Position numbers and translations under genes: made by a program | Assembly (NCBI GenBank): GCA_016184455.1 | Contig: JACPCS010000121.1 | Location: 1-64,000 of the forward strand | DNA from: Acidobacteriota bacterium | Lineage (GTDB): Bacteria; Acidobacteriota; Vicinamibacteria; Vicinamibacterales; UBA2999 | Reading direction: 5' to 3' | Length of the DNA: 64,000 bases | Part shown: piece by piece, positions 24,855-32,584 of the stretch | Layout of the letters: every line of letters begins with the position of its first letter | How positions within the stretch are numbered: position 1 is the stretch's first letter | Notes under the pieces: generated by a model | Told to the model about the DNA's origin: nothing | Database searches by the model: none | The model's input: only the letters and a program-made list of their open reading frames with translations

Positions 24855-25055
24855 ATGGCCTATCCCGTCTCGGTTGCCGTCGAGTTCCAGGGCGCGGGCC
24901 GCAATCGGCTGACGACGCTCGTCCGGCCGATTCTGGCCATTCCGCATGCCATCCTGTTCGTGTGCTTCGTGCCTTCGTGGTGGAATCGTTATCGGCTCGC
25001 GGGACGCTGCAGCATCGGATACGTGATCCCAAGCTGCTCGAGATACGTCCGGTAA
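24855..25055 (+). pseudogene. Truncated DUF4389 membrane protein gene
   Basis: The first 42 codons (MAYPVSVAVEFQGAGRNRLT, then TLVRPILAIPHAILFV) are a clear DUF4389 N-terminus: the short beta segment before the conserved RLTTLxRPILAIPH and first membrane helix. After about 24960 the reading frame enters a CTTCGTG-type repeat (24957-24984) and then the antisense of the neighbouring M20 gene, so the rest of the protein is missing. DUF4389 proteins normally continue for well over 100 residues. The break coincides with the repeat. Confidence 0.7.
24957..24984. repeat. CTTCGTG repeat arm at the DUF4389 breakpoint
   Basis: TTCGTGTGCTTCGTGCCTTCGTGG is the same unit as the long inverted repeats at 26530 and 36505. 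It lies exactly where the DUF4389 gene loses homology, 5 bp outside the stop codon of the M20 gene. Confidence 0.65.
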
Positions 25056-26464
25056 CGCGACGCGTCGTAATAGAACTTCTTCAGCTCGGGCAGGTACCGA
25101 TCCATGACCTCGCGGTTCACCCACGTCGGCGGCGGCGTGTCGGCGGCGATGAACGGCGTGTACTTCATGTTCTTGGTCTGCACGGTCTCGAAGTAGTCCC
25201 ACGCCTGCTTCACCAGCTCCGGCTTCAGCAGGATGTCGATGATCGTCATCGCCTGCACTTTCGCGCCGGCGACAACGCCCTTGTGCGCAATCGGCGTCGC
25301 CATCGCGATCGCGTTGGCCCAGTTGTGGCCGGGGAGGCCGGGAACGTTCGAGGGATACCGCAGCGCGACGGTCGGCACGGTCCACGAGACGTCGCCGATG
25401 TCGTCAGACCCGCCGCCGCGCTTCTGCTCGTCCGGAATGGGCTCCTCGAGCTTCTCCAGCTCCACGTCGAGGCCGTCCTGCCTGGGTGCGCCGATCTCCT
25501 CCTGCACGGCTCTCGCAAACGCCTGATCGTCCTCGGACCACTGCGGGAGCCCCACGTGCTGGATGTTGCTGAACATCGCCTCGGCGATCGGCTTGTTGAA
25601 GTGTTGCGGCCACGCGGTGCCGACGATGCGGGAGCTCCAGCGCGTGCCGGTCATGAGCGCCGCGCCTTCCGCCATCGTGTCGCCCGTTTCCCACAGCGCC
25701 TTGATGAGCGGGTACTCCGTTTCACGGAAGAAGTACCAGACGCTCGCCCGCGACGGGACGACGTTCGGCTGATCGCCGCCGTCGGTGATGACGTAATGCG
25801 AGCGCTGCTGCAGGCGCAGGTGCTCGCGCTTGTAGTTCCAGCCGATGTTCATGAGCTCCACGGCGTCGAGCGCGCTCCGCCCGCGCCACGGGTTCACGGC
25901 GCTGTGCGCGGTCTCACCCTCGAACGTGTACTCAACGGACACCAGGCCGTTGCCCGCGCCCGACCCCCAGGCCACCTTGAGGTTGCTGTCGACATGCGCG
26001 AAGAGCGAGATGTCGACGCCCGTGAAGAGCCCCTCGCGGACGTACCACGCCTTGGCCGCGACGAGCTCCTCGGCAATGCCCGGCCAGAGCATCAGCGTGC
26101 CCGGCAGCTTCTCGCGCTCCATGATGCGTGTGACGGCCAGCGCCGCGACGATGTTCAGCGGCACGCCGCTGTTGTGCCCCTCACCGTGGCCCGGCGCGCC
26201 GGCAATCAGCGGATCGCGATACGGCACGCCCGGCTTCTGCGACGCCTGCGGAATGCCGTCGACGTCCGACCCGAGCGCGATCACCGGCCGCCCCGATCCC
26301 CACGTCGCCACCCACGCGGTCGGCATGCCCGCGACGGCGCGGCGGACGGTGAACCCGTTCTTCTCGAGCATGCCGGTCAGGTAGCGCGCCGTTTCGACTT
26401 CCTGGTGCGCCAGCTCGGAGAAGCTGAAGACCGAGTCGACCATCTCCTGCGCCATCTTCGCCAT
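24989..26464 (-). CDS. M20/AbgB-like amidohydrolase, 5'-truncated
   Basis: 491 residues of the M20D aminoacyl amidohydrolase group. IALGSDVDGIP holds the first metal-site Asp, GHGEGHNSG the next ligands, LWPGIAEEL the catalytic glutamates, and DDIGDVSW and LPGHNW the later histidine and acidic positions. From ATG 26464 it lacks a signal peptide. Codons upstream (SQADKAEAYKQETAASVES) still read in frame and look like the start of a mature secreted protein, but an in-frame TAA follows immediately at about 26524. The export signal appears to be lost at the junction with the repeat at 26530. Substrate: an N-acyl or peptide amide. Confidence 0.85.
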   Translation of the reverse strand: MAKMAQEMVDSVFSFSELAHQEVETARYLTGMLEKNGFTVRRAVAGMPTAWVATWGSGRPVIALGSDVDGIPQASQKPGVPYRDPLIAGAPGHGEGHNSGVPLNIVAALAVTRIMEREKLPGTLMLWPGIAEELVAAKAWYVREGLFTGVDISLFAHVDSNLKVAWGSGAGNGLVSVEYTFEGETAHSAVNPWRGRSALDAVELMNIGWNYKREHLRLQQRSHYVITDGGDQPNVVPSRASVWYFFRETEYPLIKALWETGDTMAEGAALMTGTRWSSRIVGTAWPQHFNKPIAEAMFSNIQHVGLPQWSEDDQAFARAVQEEIGAPRQDGLDVELEKLEEPIPDEQKRGGGSDDIGDVSWTVPTVALRYPSNVPGLPGHNWANAIAMATPIAHKGVVAGAKVQAMTIIDILLKPELVKQAWDYFETVQTKNMKYTPFIAADTPPPTWVNREVMDRYLPELKKFYYDASRYRTYLEQLGITYPMLQRPASR

Positions 26465-26529
26465 CGACTCGACGCTGGCGGCGGTCTCCTGCTTGTAGGC
26501 CTCGGCCTTGTCAGCTTGCGATTATCACG

Positions 26530-26695
26530 TACCACCGAGTCACCGAGACACCGAGACGTTCAGCCACGAAGATCACGAAGCGTACGGCCTCAGCCGCCGT
26601 TCGACTGACCGCCTAAGGCGGCCGAACGGCGCTTCGTGGCCTTCGTGTTCTTGGTGGCCGACGCCTTCGTGCCTCGGTGCCTCGGTGTTCCGTCG
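26530..26695. repeat. Long inverted repeat, CACCGAGA and CACGAAGAT units
   Basis: Left arm: ACCACCGAG, TCACCGAG, ACACCGAG, then CCACGAAG ATCACGAAG. Right arm: CTTCGTGG CCTTCGTG TTCTTGGTGG, then GCCTCGGTG CCTCGGTG. The arms are complementary over most of their length and enclose a second hairpin (CGCCGTTCG/CGAACGGCG). The element begins where the M20 gene loses its 5' end and stops beside the broken 3' end of the haem c gene. Confidence 0.85.
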
Positions 26696-28782
26696 TCAGC
26701 GCGCGAGCGGATGCGGGCGCAGCTGGAACCGCGCCGCCTTCGGCCGGTTCTCCTTCCCGCCTTCGAGGTGGAACATCGTCCGCGTGCCTGAGGTCGACCA
26801 GGGCCATCGACGTTCTTCGGGAAGAAGCCGCCGGGATACGGAATGCGCAGCGTGACGAACGTGCCGTCGACGAACGCGAGCAACGAGTCGCTCAGGTTAC
26901 CCATCGCCATCGGCACGTTCCTGCCCAGGCCGAACGTGTCGAACCAGTCGACCCACGTGTAGTAGCTCGCCTCCGCGCTCCCGGGATCCGGCACGTCGCC
27001 GAGCTGCGGACCGGGCAGCTGATAGAGCGTCCACCCCTCGGGGCAATGCGCGCCCGTTGCCGTGGGTCCGTTGAGCACCTTGCAGCGACGACGATCGAAG
27101 CGGCCGAGATGTCCGCTCGCCAGCGACACCCAGTAGACGCCCGTGCTGTCGACGTCGCCGCCGCGCGGCCCGAAGCCCGGCGCAGGCGGCCGATAGATTT
27201 CCGTCAGAGCCGTCCGGGCCGGATCCGATCCCGGCTGGACGCGCACGATCGCTCCCGGATACCCGACGACCGTGCCCCAGACCGCGCCATCCGACGGGCT
27301 GACCGCCACCGCGTACGTCGTCACGACAACGCGCGTGTCCTTCGCCGGATCGGGCGGCTGGTTCGGCTCGACATACACGTCGCGCCGGCCGTTGCCGCTC
27401 GTGTCGAGCACGAAGGGCGTCCACCCCTGCGCGCGCACTTCGTCGTGTGTCTGCTCGAACAGCCGGCGGTTCAGCCAGCCGATCACGCCCGGGCCCTCGA
27501 CGCCGCCGCTCAGCCACAGCGTCTGGTCGCGATCCTGCGCGAAGTTCAGATGGTGCGTCGCAAAGCAGGTGCTGATCAGGGTGAAAGAGCCGGAGGCGGG
27601 GTCGTACGCCGAGAGATGCCGGTTCGACTGCTGCAGCGGAAGTACCTGCGCGGACGGATGCGTCGATCCCGACTTGCAGAACTCCGGATTGTCGGCAGGA
27701 CGGACGCGCGCGGTGAACCAGATGCGACCGCGCTCGTCCATCATCGGGTTGTGCGCGAGCGTGCGGCTGTCCCAGATGGGTTCGGGTCCCCAGTGCGCCG
27801 AGGGGCCGAACGGATTGTCCCTGGATGACGGCGTCTTCGGGTCTCTCACCGGGTGCGTGAACTCGGTCACGGCGTGCGTGCGCGGGTCGAGCACCGGCAG
27901 CACGTCGGTACTGTCCTCGGCCGACGCGTAGATCCTGCCGTTCGCGTTGATGCGCGGATTACGGCGATCGGTCGACACCGCGTCGTGCAGGTACGCCGTC
28001 TGCCGGCTCCAGTCCCAGAGCGTGATCACGAAGTTGCGCTCGATCCCTTGCGGCCGCTCCGGATGCGCAAACGGCAGCTCGCCCGCGGCGATGCGATCGG
28101 TCCAGTCGGCGAAGAGCGCAATCGCGCGCGGCCCATCCAGCCGGCCGATGTCGCGCGCCATCAGCGCGCGTGCGCCGCCCGCCTGCAGCCGCCGCGTCCA
28201 CGCCTCCACCGAGCTCCCTTCTGCCGCAAATTCCTTCGGGACGATCCGCATGCCCGGCGTCCCGAGCGCGTGGCACGACTGGCACGCGCCGGTCTTGATC
28301 GTGTTCAGCCAGGCGCCCTGCGACGCGACCGGTCCGAGTGGGAACTCCCCTTTCTGCGGCACCCGCATCAGCGAGAACCAGTACATCGCCGGATAGTACT
28401 GGGCGGCCTGCGCGGGCGTCGGGGCAGGCACGGCGGTCAGACTCATGAGCTGACCCGGCCGCGCGGTCACGCGCGGGGAGTCGACGAGTCCGTACCCGCG
28501 GACCCACACGTTGTAGGTGGCGGGCGGCAGGTCGGGTACGAGATAGCGGCCGCGACCGTCGGTGACGACGATCTTCGAGAGCCTCGTCGGCAGCTCGGTC
28601 GTCTCGGCGATGACCCAGACGCCCGCTTCAGGGCCGGACGGCCCGGTGACCACTCCGCCGATGTCGTCGCGATCGACGACAACCTCACCGGTGTCCCGCT
28701 GCCCGGCGATGTCGCGCGTGCCGGCCGCCGCGAGCACCAGCGCCAACAGAAGCGCGACAGGAACCGCCCTTCTGATCCTCAT
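26696..28782 (-). pseudogene. Haem c lyase-propeller protein with a broken C-terminus
   Basis: From ATG 28782 the protein copies the 4280 and 49600 paralogues: signal peptide (1-27), carboxypeptidase-regulatory domain (about 39-118), haem motif CQSCH at 167-171, then the lyase-like propeller. Near 26800-26812 the reading frame breaks. The family sequence resumes in another frame as STSGTRTMFHLEGG and ends with FQLRPHPLAR and a TGA at 26698-26696, just as in its paralogues. About 13 codons (the RIDDPxAGWKGRGLW segment) are missing at the break. The unshifted frame instead runs on through the repeat to 26590. It is either a recent deletion or an assembly error; most of the protein could still fold. 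Confidence 0.8.
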
Positions 28783-28836
28783 CGTGCAAATGGCTGCGCT
28801 GAAGGATACCGCAACCGGCGGGGTAAAATCAGGTAT

Positions 28837-29046
28837 ATGAGCTTCTGCGACCACTGCCAGGGACAACGGTTCGACCGAGCGCAGGTGCTTCGAACGCTGC
28901 GCGCGGCGCGCAGGCGGCTGCGCGAGGCCCACACCGAGTGCACCTCCGACCAGTCGCTTGCGCTTGCCATCGAGGCGGTCCGCACCCTCGAGATTCCGCA
29001 CCTGGAGCCGTTCGACGAGGTGGTCGACGGCGAAGTGGTGCACTGA
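28837..29046 (+). CDS. Small CxxC protein, family not recognised
   Basis: 69 residues beginning MSFCDHCQGQRFDRAQV, then a basic helix (LRTLRAARRRLREAHTEC) and an acidic tail. CDHC plus a later Cys could bind a metal. A TAAAAT hexamer at 28824-28829 would place a transcript start almost at the ATG, so it may be leaderless. It is divergent from the haem c gene and lies 12 nt before the TPR gene, with which it probably shares a transcript. Confidence 0.6.
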   Translation: MSFCDHCQGQRFDRAQVLRTLRAARRRLREAHTECTSDQSLALAIEAVRTLEIPHLEPFDEVVDGEVVH

Positions 29047-29057
29047 TCGTCGCGCCG

Positions 29058-29756
29058 ATGCTGGCCGCCCTGCTGCTGGTCCTCGCATCGGCCGTCCAAA
29101 CCGACAACCCCGACGCGCTCTACGCCAACCGCACCGACCTCGCCAGCGCGGAGCGCGCGGCGGCGCTCTGGGAGGCGCGTCTGGCGCGCGACACCCGCGA
29201 CGTCGAAGCGGCGTGGAAGCTGGCGCGCGCCTGCTACTGGCTGGGCGGACACGTCCCGCGCGCCGACCAGCGGCGGCAGTACGAACGCGGCGTCGACGCC
29301 GGGCGCCGAGCCGCCGTGCTCGAGCCGCAGCGGCCCGACGGCCACTTCTGGATGGCCGCCAACATGGGCGCGCTCGCCGAATCATTCGGCCTGCGGCAGG
29401 GACTGAAATACCGCGGTGCGATCAAGGACGCGCTCGAAACCGTCCTCCGGATCGACCCCGCCTTCCAGCAGGGCTCCGCCGACCGCGCCCTGGGCCGCTG
29501 GTACTTCAAGGTGCCGGGGCTGTTCGGCGGCAGCCGCGAGAAGTCGGTCGAGCATCTGCGGCGCTCGCTCGTGCACAACCCGCAGAGCACCGCGTCACAT
29601 TACTTTCTCGCTGAAACCCTGATTGAGATGAATCGCCGGACCGAGACGCGCGCCGAGCTGCAGCAGGTGCTCGACGCGCCGCTCGATCCCGAGTGGACCC
29701 CCGAGGACCAGGAGTTCAAGGCGAAGGCGCGGACGCTCCTGGCGACCTTGAAATAA
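29058..29756 (+). CDS. TatT-like TPR protein
   Basis: 232 residues with a short hydrophobic leader (MLAALLLVLASAVQTD) and TPR-like helices. RADQRRQYERGVDAGRRAAVLEP, GRWYFKVPGLFGGSREKSVEHL and HYFLAETLIEMNRRTETRAEL match the pattern of TRAP-transporter TatT-type periplasmic trimer proteins. That family binds lipids or acts with lipid-related transport in spirochaetes; its role elsewhere is unclear. The start codon lies within a few bases of the preceding small gene, so the two are probably co-transcribed. No transporter gene is adjacent. Confidence 0.75.
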   Translation: MLAALLLVLASAVQTDNPDALYANRTDLASAERAAALWEARLARDTRDVEAAWKLARACYWLGGHVPRADQRRQYERGVDAGRRAAVLEPQRPDGHFWMAANMGALAESFGLRQGLKYRGAIKDALETVLRIDPAFQQGSADRALGRWYFKVPGLFGGSREKSVEHLRRSLVHNPQSTASHYFLAETLIEMNRRTETRAELQQVLDAPLDPEWTPEDQEFKAKARTLLATLK

Positions 29757-29784
29757 GGCCGGCCGTGCGCCCGGTCCACCGCAC

Positions 29785-30294
29785 CTACGCCGCGCTCACC
29801 TGAAACGGGTTCTCGTCCGCGCTCGGCCCATAGATGGACGGCACGAGTGCGCCCACCTGCCGCAGGTACACCGACAGCTGTCCGCGGTGGTGATACCAGT
29901 GATTGAACATGATTCCACGCAGCATCACGCCGAGCGGCAGCGCCATGATCTCGGTGCCCTGAAACACGGCCCGCCACGTCTTCGCGAGCTCGGCGTCTGT
30001 CATACCACTCAGGTACGCCCGAGCCTTCGCCACGCTGTCGTCATGCGCGGGCAGCAACTCCGCCGCGCTCGTGGCGCTCGCCTGTTGGAAGTTGCCGACC
30101 TGATACGGGGATTGCTGCGCCATCGCCGCGACGGCGCCCGGCGTTGTCGCCACGTGGAGCGCCAACTGGCCGAGCGACATCGATTTGGCATGCGGCTTCC
30201 AGGCGAGCTGATCGCCCGGCACACGTTCCAGCACGCGGCGCGTCGTTCTCGCCTCGTGTTCCAGCTCCTGCAGCAGCGCCTCAATCATCGCCAT
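29785..30294 (-). CDS. DinB family protein
   Basis: 169 residues of the DinB four-helix fold. The metal-site histidines are visible as LALHVAT (about residue 47) and NHWYHHRGQLSVYLR (about 130-144). DinB-like proteins are often thiol-dependent metalloenzymes or have no known function. GGAGGAGGAA precedes the ATG at 30294. It is the third gene of an operon after the ArsR regulator and SRPBCC genes, 16 nt downstream of the latter, a grouping often seen in small stress or resistance cassettes. Confidence 0.85.
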   Translation of the reverse strand: MAMIEALLQELEHEARTTRRVLERVPGDQLAWKPHAKSMSLGQLALHVATTPGAVAAMAQQSPYQVGNFQQASATSAAELLPAHDDSVAKARAYLSGMTDAELAKTWRAVFQGTEIMALPLGVMLRGIMFNHWYHHRGQLSVYLRQVGALVPSIYGPSADENPFQVSAA

Positions 30295-30310
30295 CGTTCC
30301 TCCTCCTTCA

Positions 30311-30763
30311 TCAACGAACAGCCTCGAGCCGCCGACGAACGCGCTCGAGGAGTGCCATCCAGCCGCGCCCGAGGCCCTCCCGATAGCCGTCGGGAATGAA
30401 CCCGAGCGCGGAGTGCTGAAACGTGATGAGCGTGCCGCCTTCGACTTCCTTCAGGCGGTACTGAACGTTCGAGACGACGGGATAGGACATGAAGAGCGGC
30501 CCCGTGATCTCGAGCAGTGTGGGACGCTCGATCGCTTGAACCTGCCCCCAGAAATGCCCGTTGCCGCCGCCGAGATCGCGAAACCAGCGTCCGCCCGGCC
30601 ACGGTTCGAGCGTCATCGGAATCGGCGTCCCGTCCGGCGTCTCGTTGGCGGGACCCATCTGCTCGAGCAGCGCATCGAACGTCACGGCGAGCGTGGCGCG
30701 AACGTGAACCTCCTGTGCCAACGTGAATGTGAGGCCTTCGAGAGTTGGTGTGGTGACGCTCAC
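30311..30763 (-). CDS. SRPBCC (AHSA1-like) protein
   Basis: 150 residues of the START/Bet v1-like fold: FTLAQEVHVRATLAVTFDAL at the start, GGRWFRDLGGGNGHFWGQVQ in the middle and GGTLITFQHSALGFIP before the C-terminal helix. These proteins have a hydrophobic cavity; this subgroup is usually paired with ArsR regulators. The start is GTG at 30763, overlapping the ArsR stop codon as GTGA, so translation is coupled. It is the second gene of the ArsR operon. Confidence 0.88.
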   Translation of the reverse strand: MSVTTPTLEGLTFTLAQEVHVRATLAVTFDALLEQMGPANETPDGTPIPMTLEPWPGGRWFRDLGGGNGHFWGQVQAIERPTLLEITGPLFMSYPVVSNVQYRLKEVEGGTLITFQHSALGFIPDGYREGLGRGWMALLERVRRRLEAVR

Positions 30764-31104
30764 GCGTTGCCTCCCTTTCCGGATGACGGCCGTTCAGCCC
30801 GCTCCTTGACGCGCGAGAGCTGGTGGCCCCAGAAGCGCTCGAAGATCCCCGCCCATTCCTGGATCGGCCTGATCGCCTCGACGTTGGTCCTGTAGAACAT
30901 CTGCCGCCCATCGCGTCGTACATGCACGAGTCCGACGTCGCGCAGCACCTTGAGGTGCTTCGAGACCGACGGCTGCGCGAGCTCGAGCGCCGCCACGATG
31001 TCGCCGACCGCGCGCTCCTGCGAGGCGAGGTACACGAGGATGTCGCGACGACGCGGTTCGGCGACCGCATTGAACACGTCGGCAGCCGCCGTGGACCGGG
31101 GCAT
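30760..31104 (-). CDS. ArsR family transcriptional regulator
   Basis: 114 residues of winged-helix ArsR type: FNAVAEPRRRDILVYLASQE, then the recognition helix ALELAQPSVSKHLKVLRDVGLV and the wing VRRDGRQMFYRTN. No metal-binding cysteines are present, so it is of the non-metal ArsR group typically encoded with SRPBCC proteins. It leads the operon and lies directly under its own palindromic operator and promoter at 31113-31141. The predicted transcript starts within about 2 nt of the ATG, giving a leaderless or nearly leaderless message. Confidence 0.92.
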   Translation of the reverse strand: MPRSTAAADVFNAVAEPRRRDILVYLASQERAVGDIVAALELAQPSVSKHLKVLRDVGLVHVRRDGRQMFYRTNVEAIRPIQEWAGIFERFWGHQLSRVKERAERPSSGKGGNA

Positions 31105-31112
31105 GCCGGGGG

Positions 31113-31141
31113 ATCATATTCCAATAACGGAATATGTCAAG
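31113..31141 (-). promoter_or_regulatory. Sigma70-type promoter with overlapping ArsR operator
   Basis: On the minus strand TTGACA and TATGAT are separated by 16 nt. An 8-bp inverted repeat, CATATTCC and GGAATATG (31115-31136 on the plus strand), spans from the -35 to the -10 element. The -10 ends 8 nt before the ArsR start codon. This is the placement expected for autorepression by the downstream-encoded regulator. Confidence 0.8.
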
Positions 31142-31184
31142 GTCCCCGCGCTTGAGCGGAAATATAGAGCGCCAGAGGATGCAC

Positions 31185-31475
31185 ATGCGGCAATCGGTCT
31201 TCGGCGTGCTCGCGCTGCTCTGCAGCGCGCCGGCGTTGGCGCAATCACACTACGTCGCCGCTGCCATTGGCGGCGACATCTTCAGGTCCACGCATGTCGA
31301 GGGGCGCGGCATCGACGATCTGAGTGGAGGGGGTGAAGCCATCGCCGTGTCAGCGCGCGTCCGGCTCACGTCACGCACGCTGCTCGTGCCCGACGTACGG
31401 CTGAATACCGTCGGCAGCGAGCGCGGCACGGGATGGATCGTCCGGCCGTCGGTCGCCGTCGCCTGGCGTTTCTGA
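31185..31475 (+). CDS. Short outer-membrane beta-barrel-like protein
   Basis: 97 residues with a signal peptide (MRQSVFGVLALLCSAPALAQ) and alternating beta-rich sequence that ends in a C-terminal phenylalanine (SVAVAWRF). That is the outer-membrane barrel signature. The barrel part is only about 75 residues, enough for four strands, so this may be a remnant of a larger barrel. AGAGGA precedes the ATG at 31185. It is divergent from the ArsR operon and 62 bp upstream of the dihaem gene. Confidence 0.55.
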   Translation: MRQSVFGVLALLCSAPALAQSHYVAAAIGGDIFRSTHVEGRGIDDLSGGGEAIAVSARVRLTSRTLLVPDVRLNTVGSERGTGWIVRPSVAVAWRF

Positions 31476-31504
31476 CGACATCGTTCCCCGTCCCGCCGGG
31501 ATTC

Positions 31505-31513
31505 GTGTAGAGT
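31505..31513 (+). promoter_or_regulatory. Conserved upstream element GTGTAGAGT
   Basis: GTGTAGAGT with CCGTCCC a few bases upstream lies 25 nt before the ATG of the dihaem gene. The same arrangement occurs at 63024-63032 before its paralogue, and GTGTAGAGT alone at 36453. It may be an extended -10 element (TG-TAGAGT). The role is inferred from conservation only. Confidence 0.4.
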
Positions 31514-31537
31514 AAGGCGCGTCAGGAGGGCACCTTC

Positions 31538-32560
31538 ATGCGCACATTGCTGTTCGCGCTTCTTCTCTTCCCGCTCGCCCTGGGCAGTGCCGCTGCGCAG
31601 ACCGGCAATGCGCAGGCGGGCAAGACGCTGTGGGAAGGGCCGGCCACTCAGTGCCGGAACTGCCACGGCCAGAACGGAGAGGGCGCTTTCGGACCCGACC
31701 TCGCCGGCCGCCGCCTCACCGTCGCGCAGTTCAGGCATGCGGTCCGCCAGCCGTGGGGCATCATGCCGGCGTACATCGAATCGCAGATCAGCGATTCCGA
31801 AATCGCGGATCTGGTTGCGTACTTCTCCAGCCTCCCCGCCGCCGAGAAGCCCGGCTCATGGCGCTTCGAGGTGCCGCAGGGCGCGCCGCGCGGCCAGGAA
31901 GTCGCGCTCGCGACGATCGGCTGCGCCCAGTGCCACGGCCCGATCCTCAACGGGCCACGCGCGAACGCCGGTGCGGTGGGAGCCGACTTCCGTTGGTTCC
32001 AGACGATGGTGTACGAGCACGCCAAGGTCATGCCGGCGCACTGGAAGCTGCTCGGCGAGCAGCCGGCCGTGCGCGTGCGCATGGGTACCTATTCGCGATC
32101 GCGGATTCCGGAAGCGACGCTGATGGAGATCTTCAACTGGGCCAAGGACATCGGCTTCCGTGCCGACATCCAGGGGCGGCTTGGCGCGGGCGTCGGCGGC
32201 GCCGACGGTGTGACCTACACGCTCACGGTTGAGAACATCGGTCTGCAGGGCCGCGGCCTCGCCGCCGAGGATCTGACGGTCAATCTCGTCGTGCCGGCGG
32301 GCGCCAACGTGGTCAAGACGACGGGCGCGAACTACAAGGGCGTCAGTCAGGATGCCGAGCTCAAGGGCAACGTGGCCGTCTGGCAGTTGAACCGGCTCGC
32401 GCCGAAGGAGAAACAGACCTATACGTTGACGCTCTCCCGCGCCGGCACCGCGAGCGACAACGTCCGCGGCGCCGTTCGATGGACGAAGCCGGCCGTGAAG
32501 ACCGGGCCGTCCGACGCCGCCAATATCGCCCCGGCCCCACTCGCTCCCGCGACCCAGTAG
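31538..32560 (+). CDS. Exported dihaem cytochrome c-like protein
   Basis: 340 residues: signal peptide (1-20), a class I cytochrome domain with CRNCH at 39-43 and a methionine candidate in GIMPAYIES, and a second haem motif CAQCH at 129-133. A C-terminal beta-sandwich from about 200 (VTYTLTVENIGL, then DLTVNLVVPAGANVVKTTG) resembles the DUF11/CARDB type. Dihaem organisation suggests periplasmic electron transfer to an unknown partner. CAGGAGGG precedes the ATG. A close paralogue with the same domain order begins at 63063. Confidence 0.85.
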   Translation: MRTLLFALLLFPLALGSAAAQTGNAQAGKTLWEGPATQCRNCHGQNGEGAFGPDLAGRRLTVAQFRHAVRQPWGIMPAYIESQISDSEIADLVAYFSSLPAAEKPGSWRFEVPQGAPRGQEVALATIGCAQCHGPILNGPRANAGAVGADFRWFQTMVYEHAKVMPAHWKLLGEQPAVRVRMGTYSRSRIPEATLMEIFNWAKDIGFRADIQGRLGAGVGGADGVTYTLTVENIGLQGRGLAAEDLTVNLVVPAGANVVKTTGANYKGVSQDAELKGNVAVWQLNRLAPKEKQTYTLTLSRAGTASDNVRGAVRWTKPAVKTGPSDAANIAPAPLAPATQ

Positions 32561-32584
32561 CACGTTTCACGGGTCCGCCCGATC

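Noticed and set aside
26590-26695. C-terminal extension of the haem c protein into 26590
   Set aside because: The frame runs through a repeat after a frameshift; the family-type end is at 26696.
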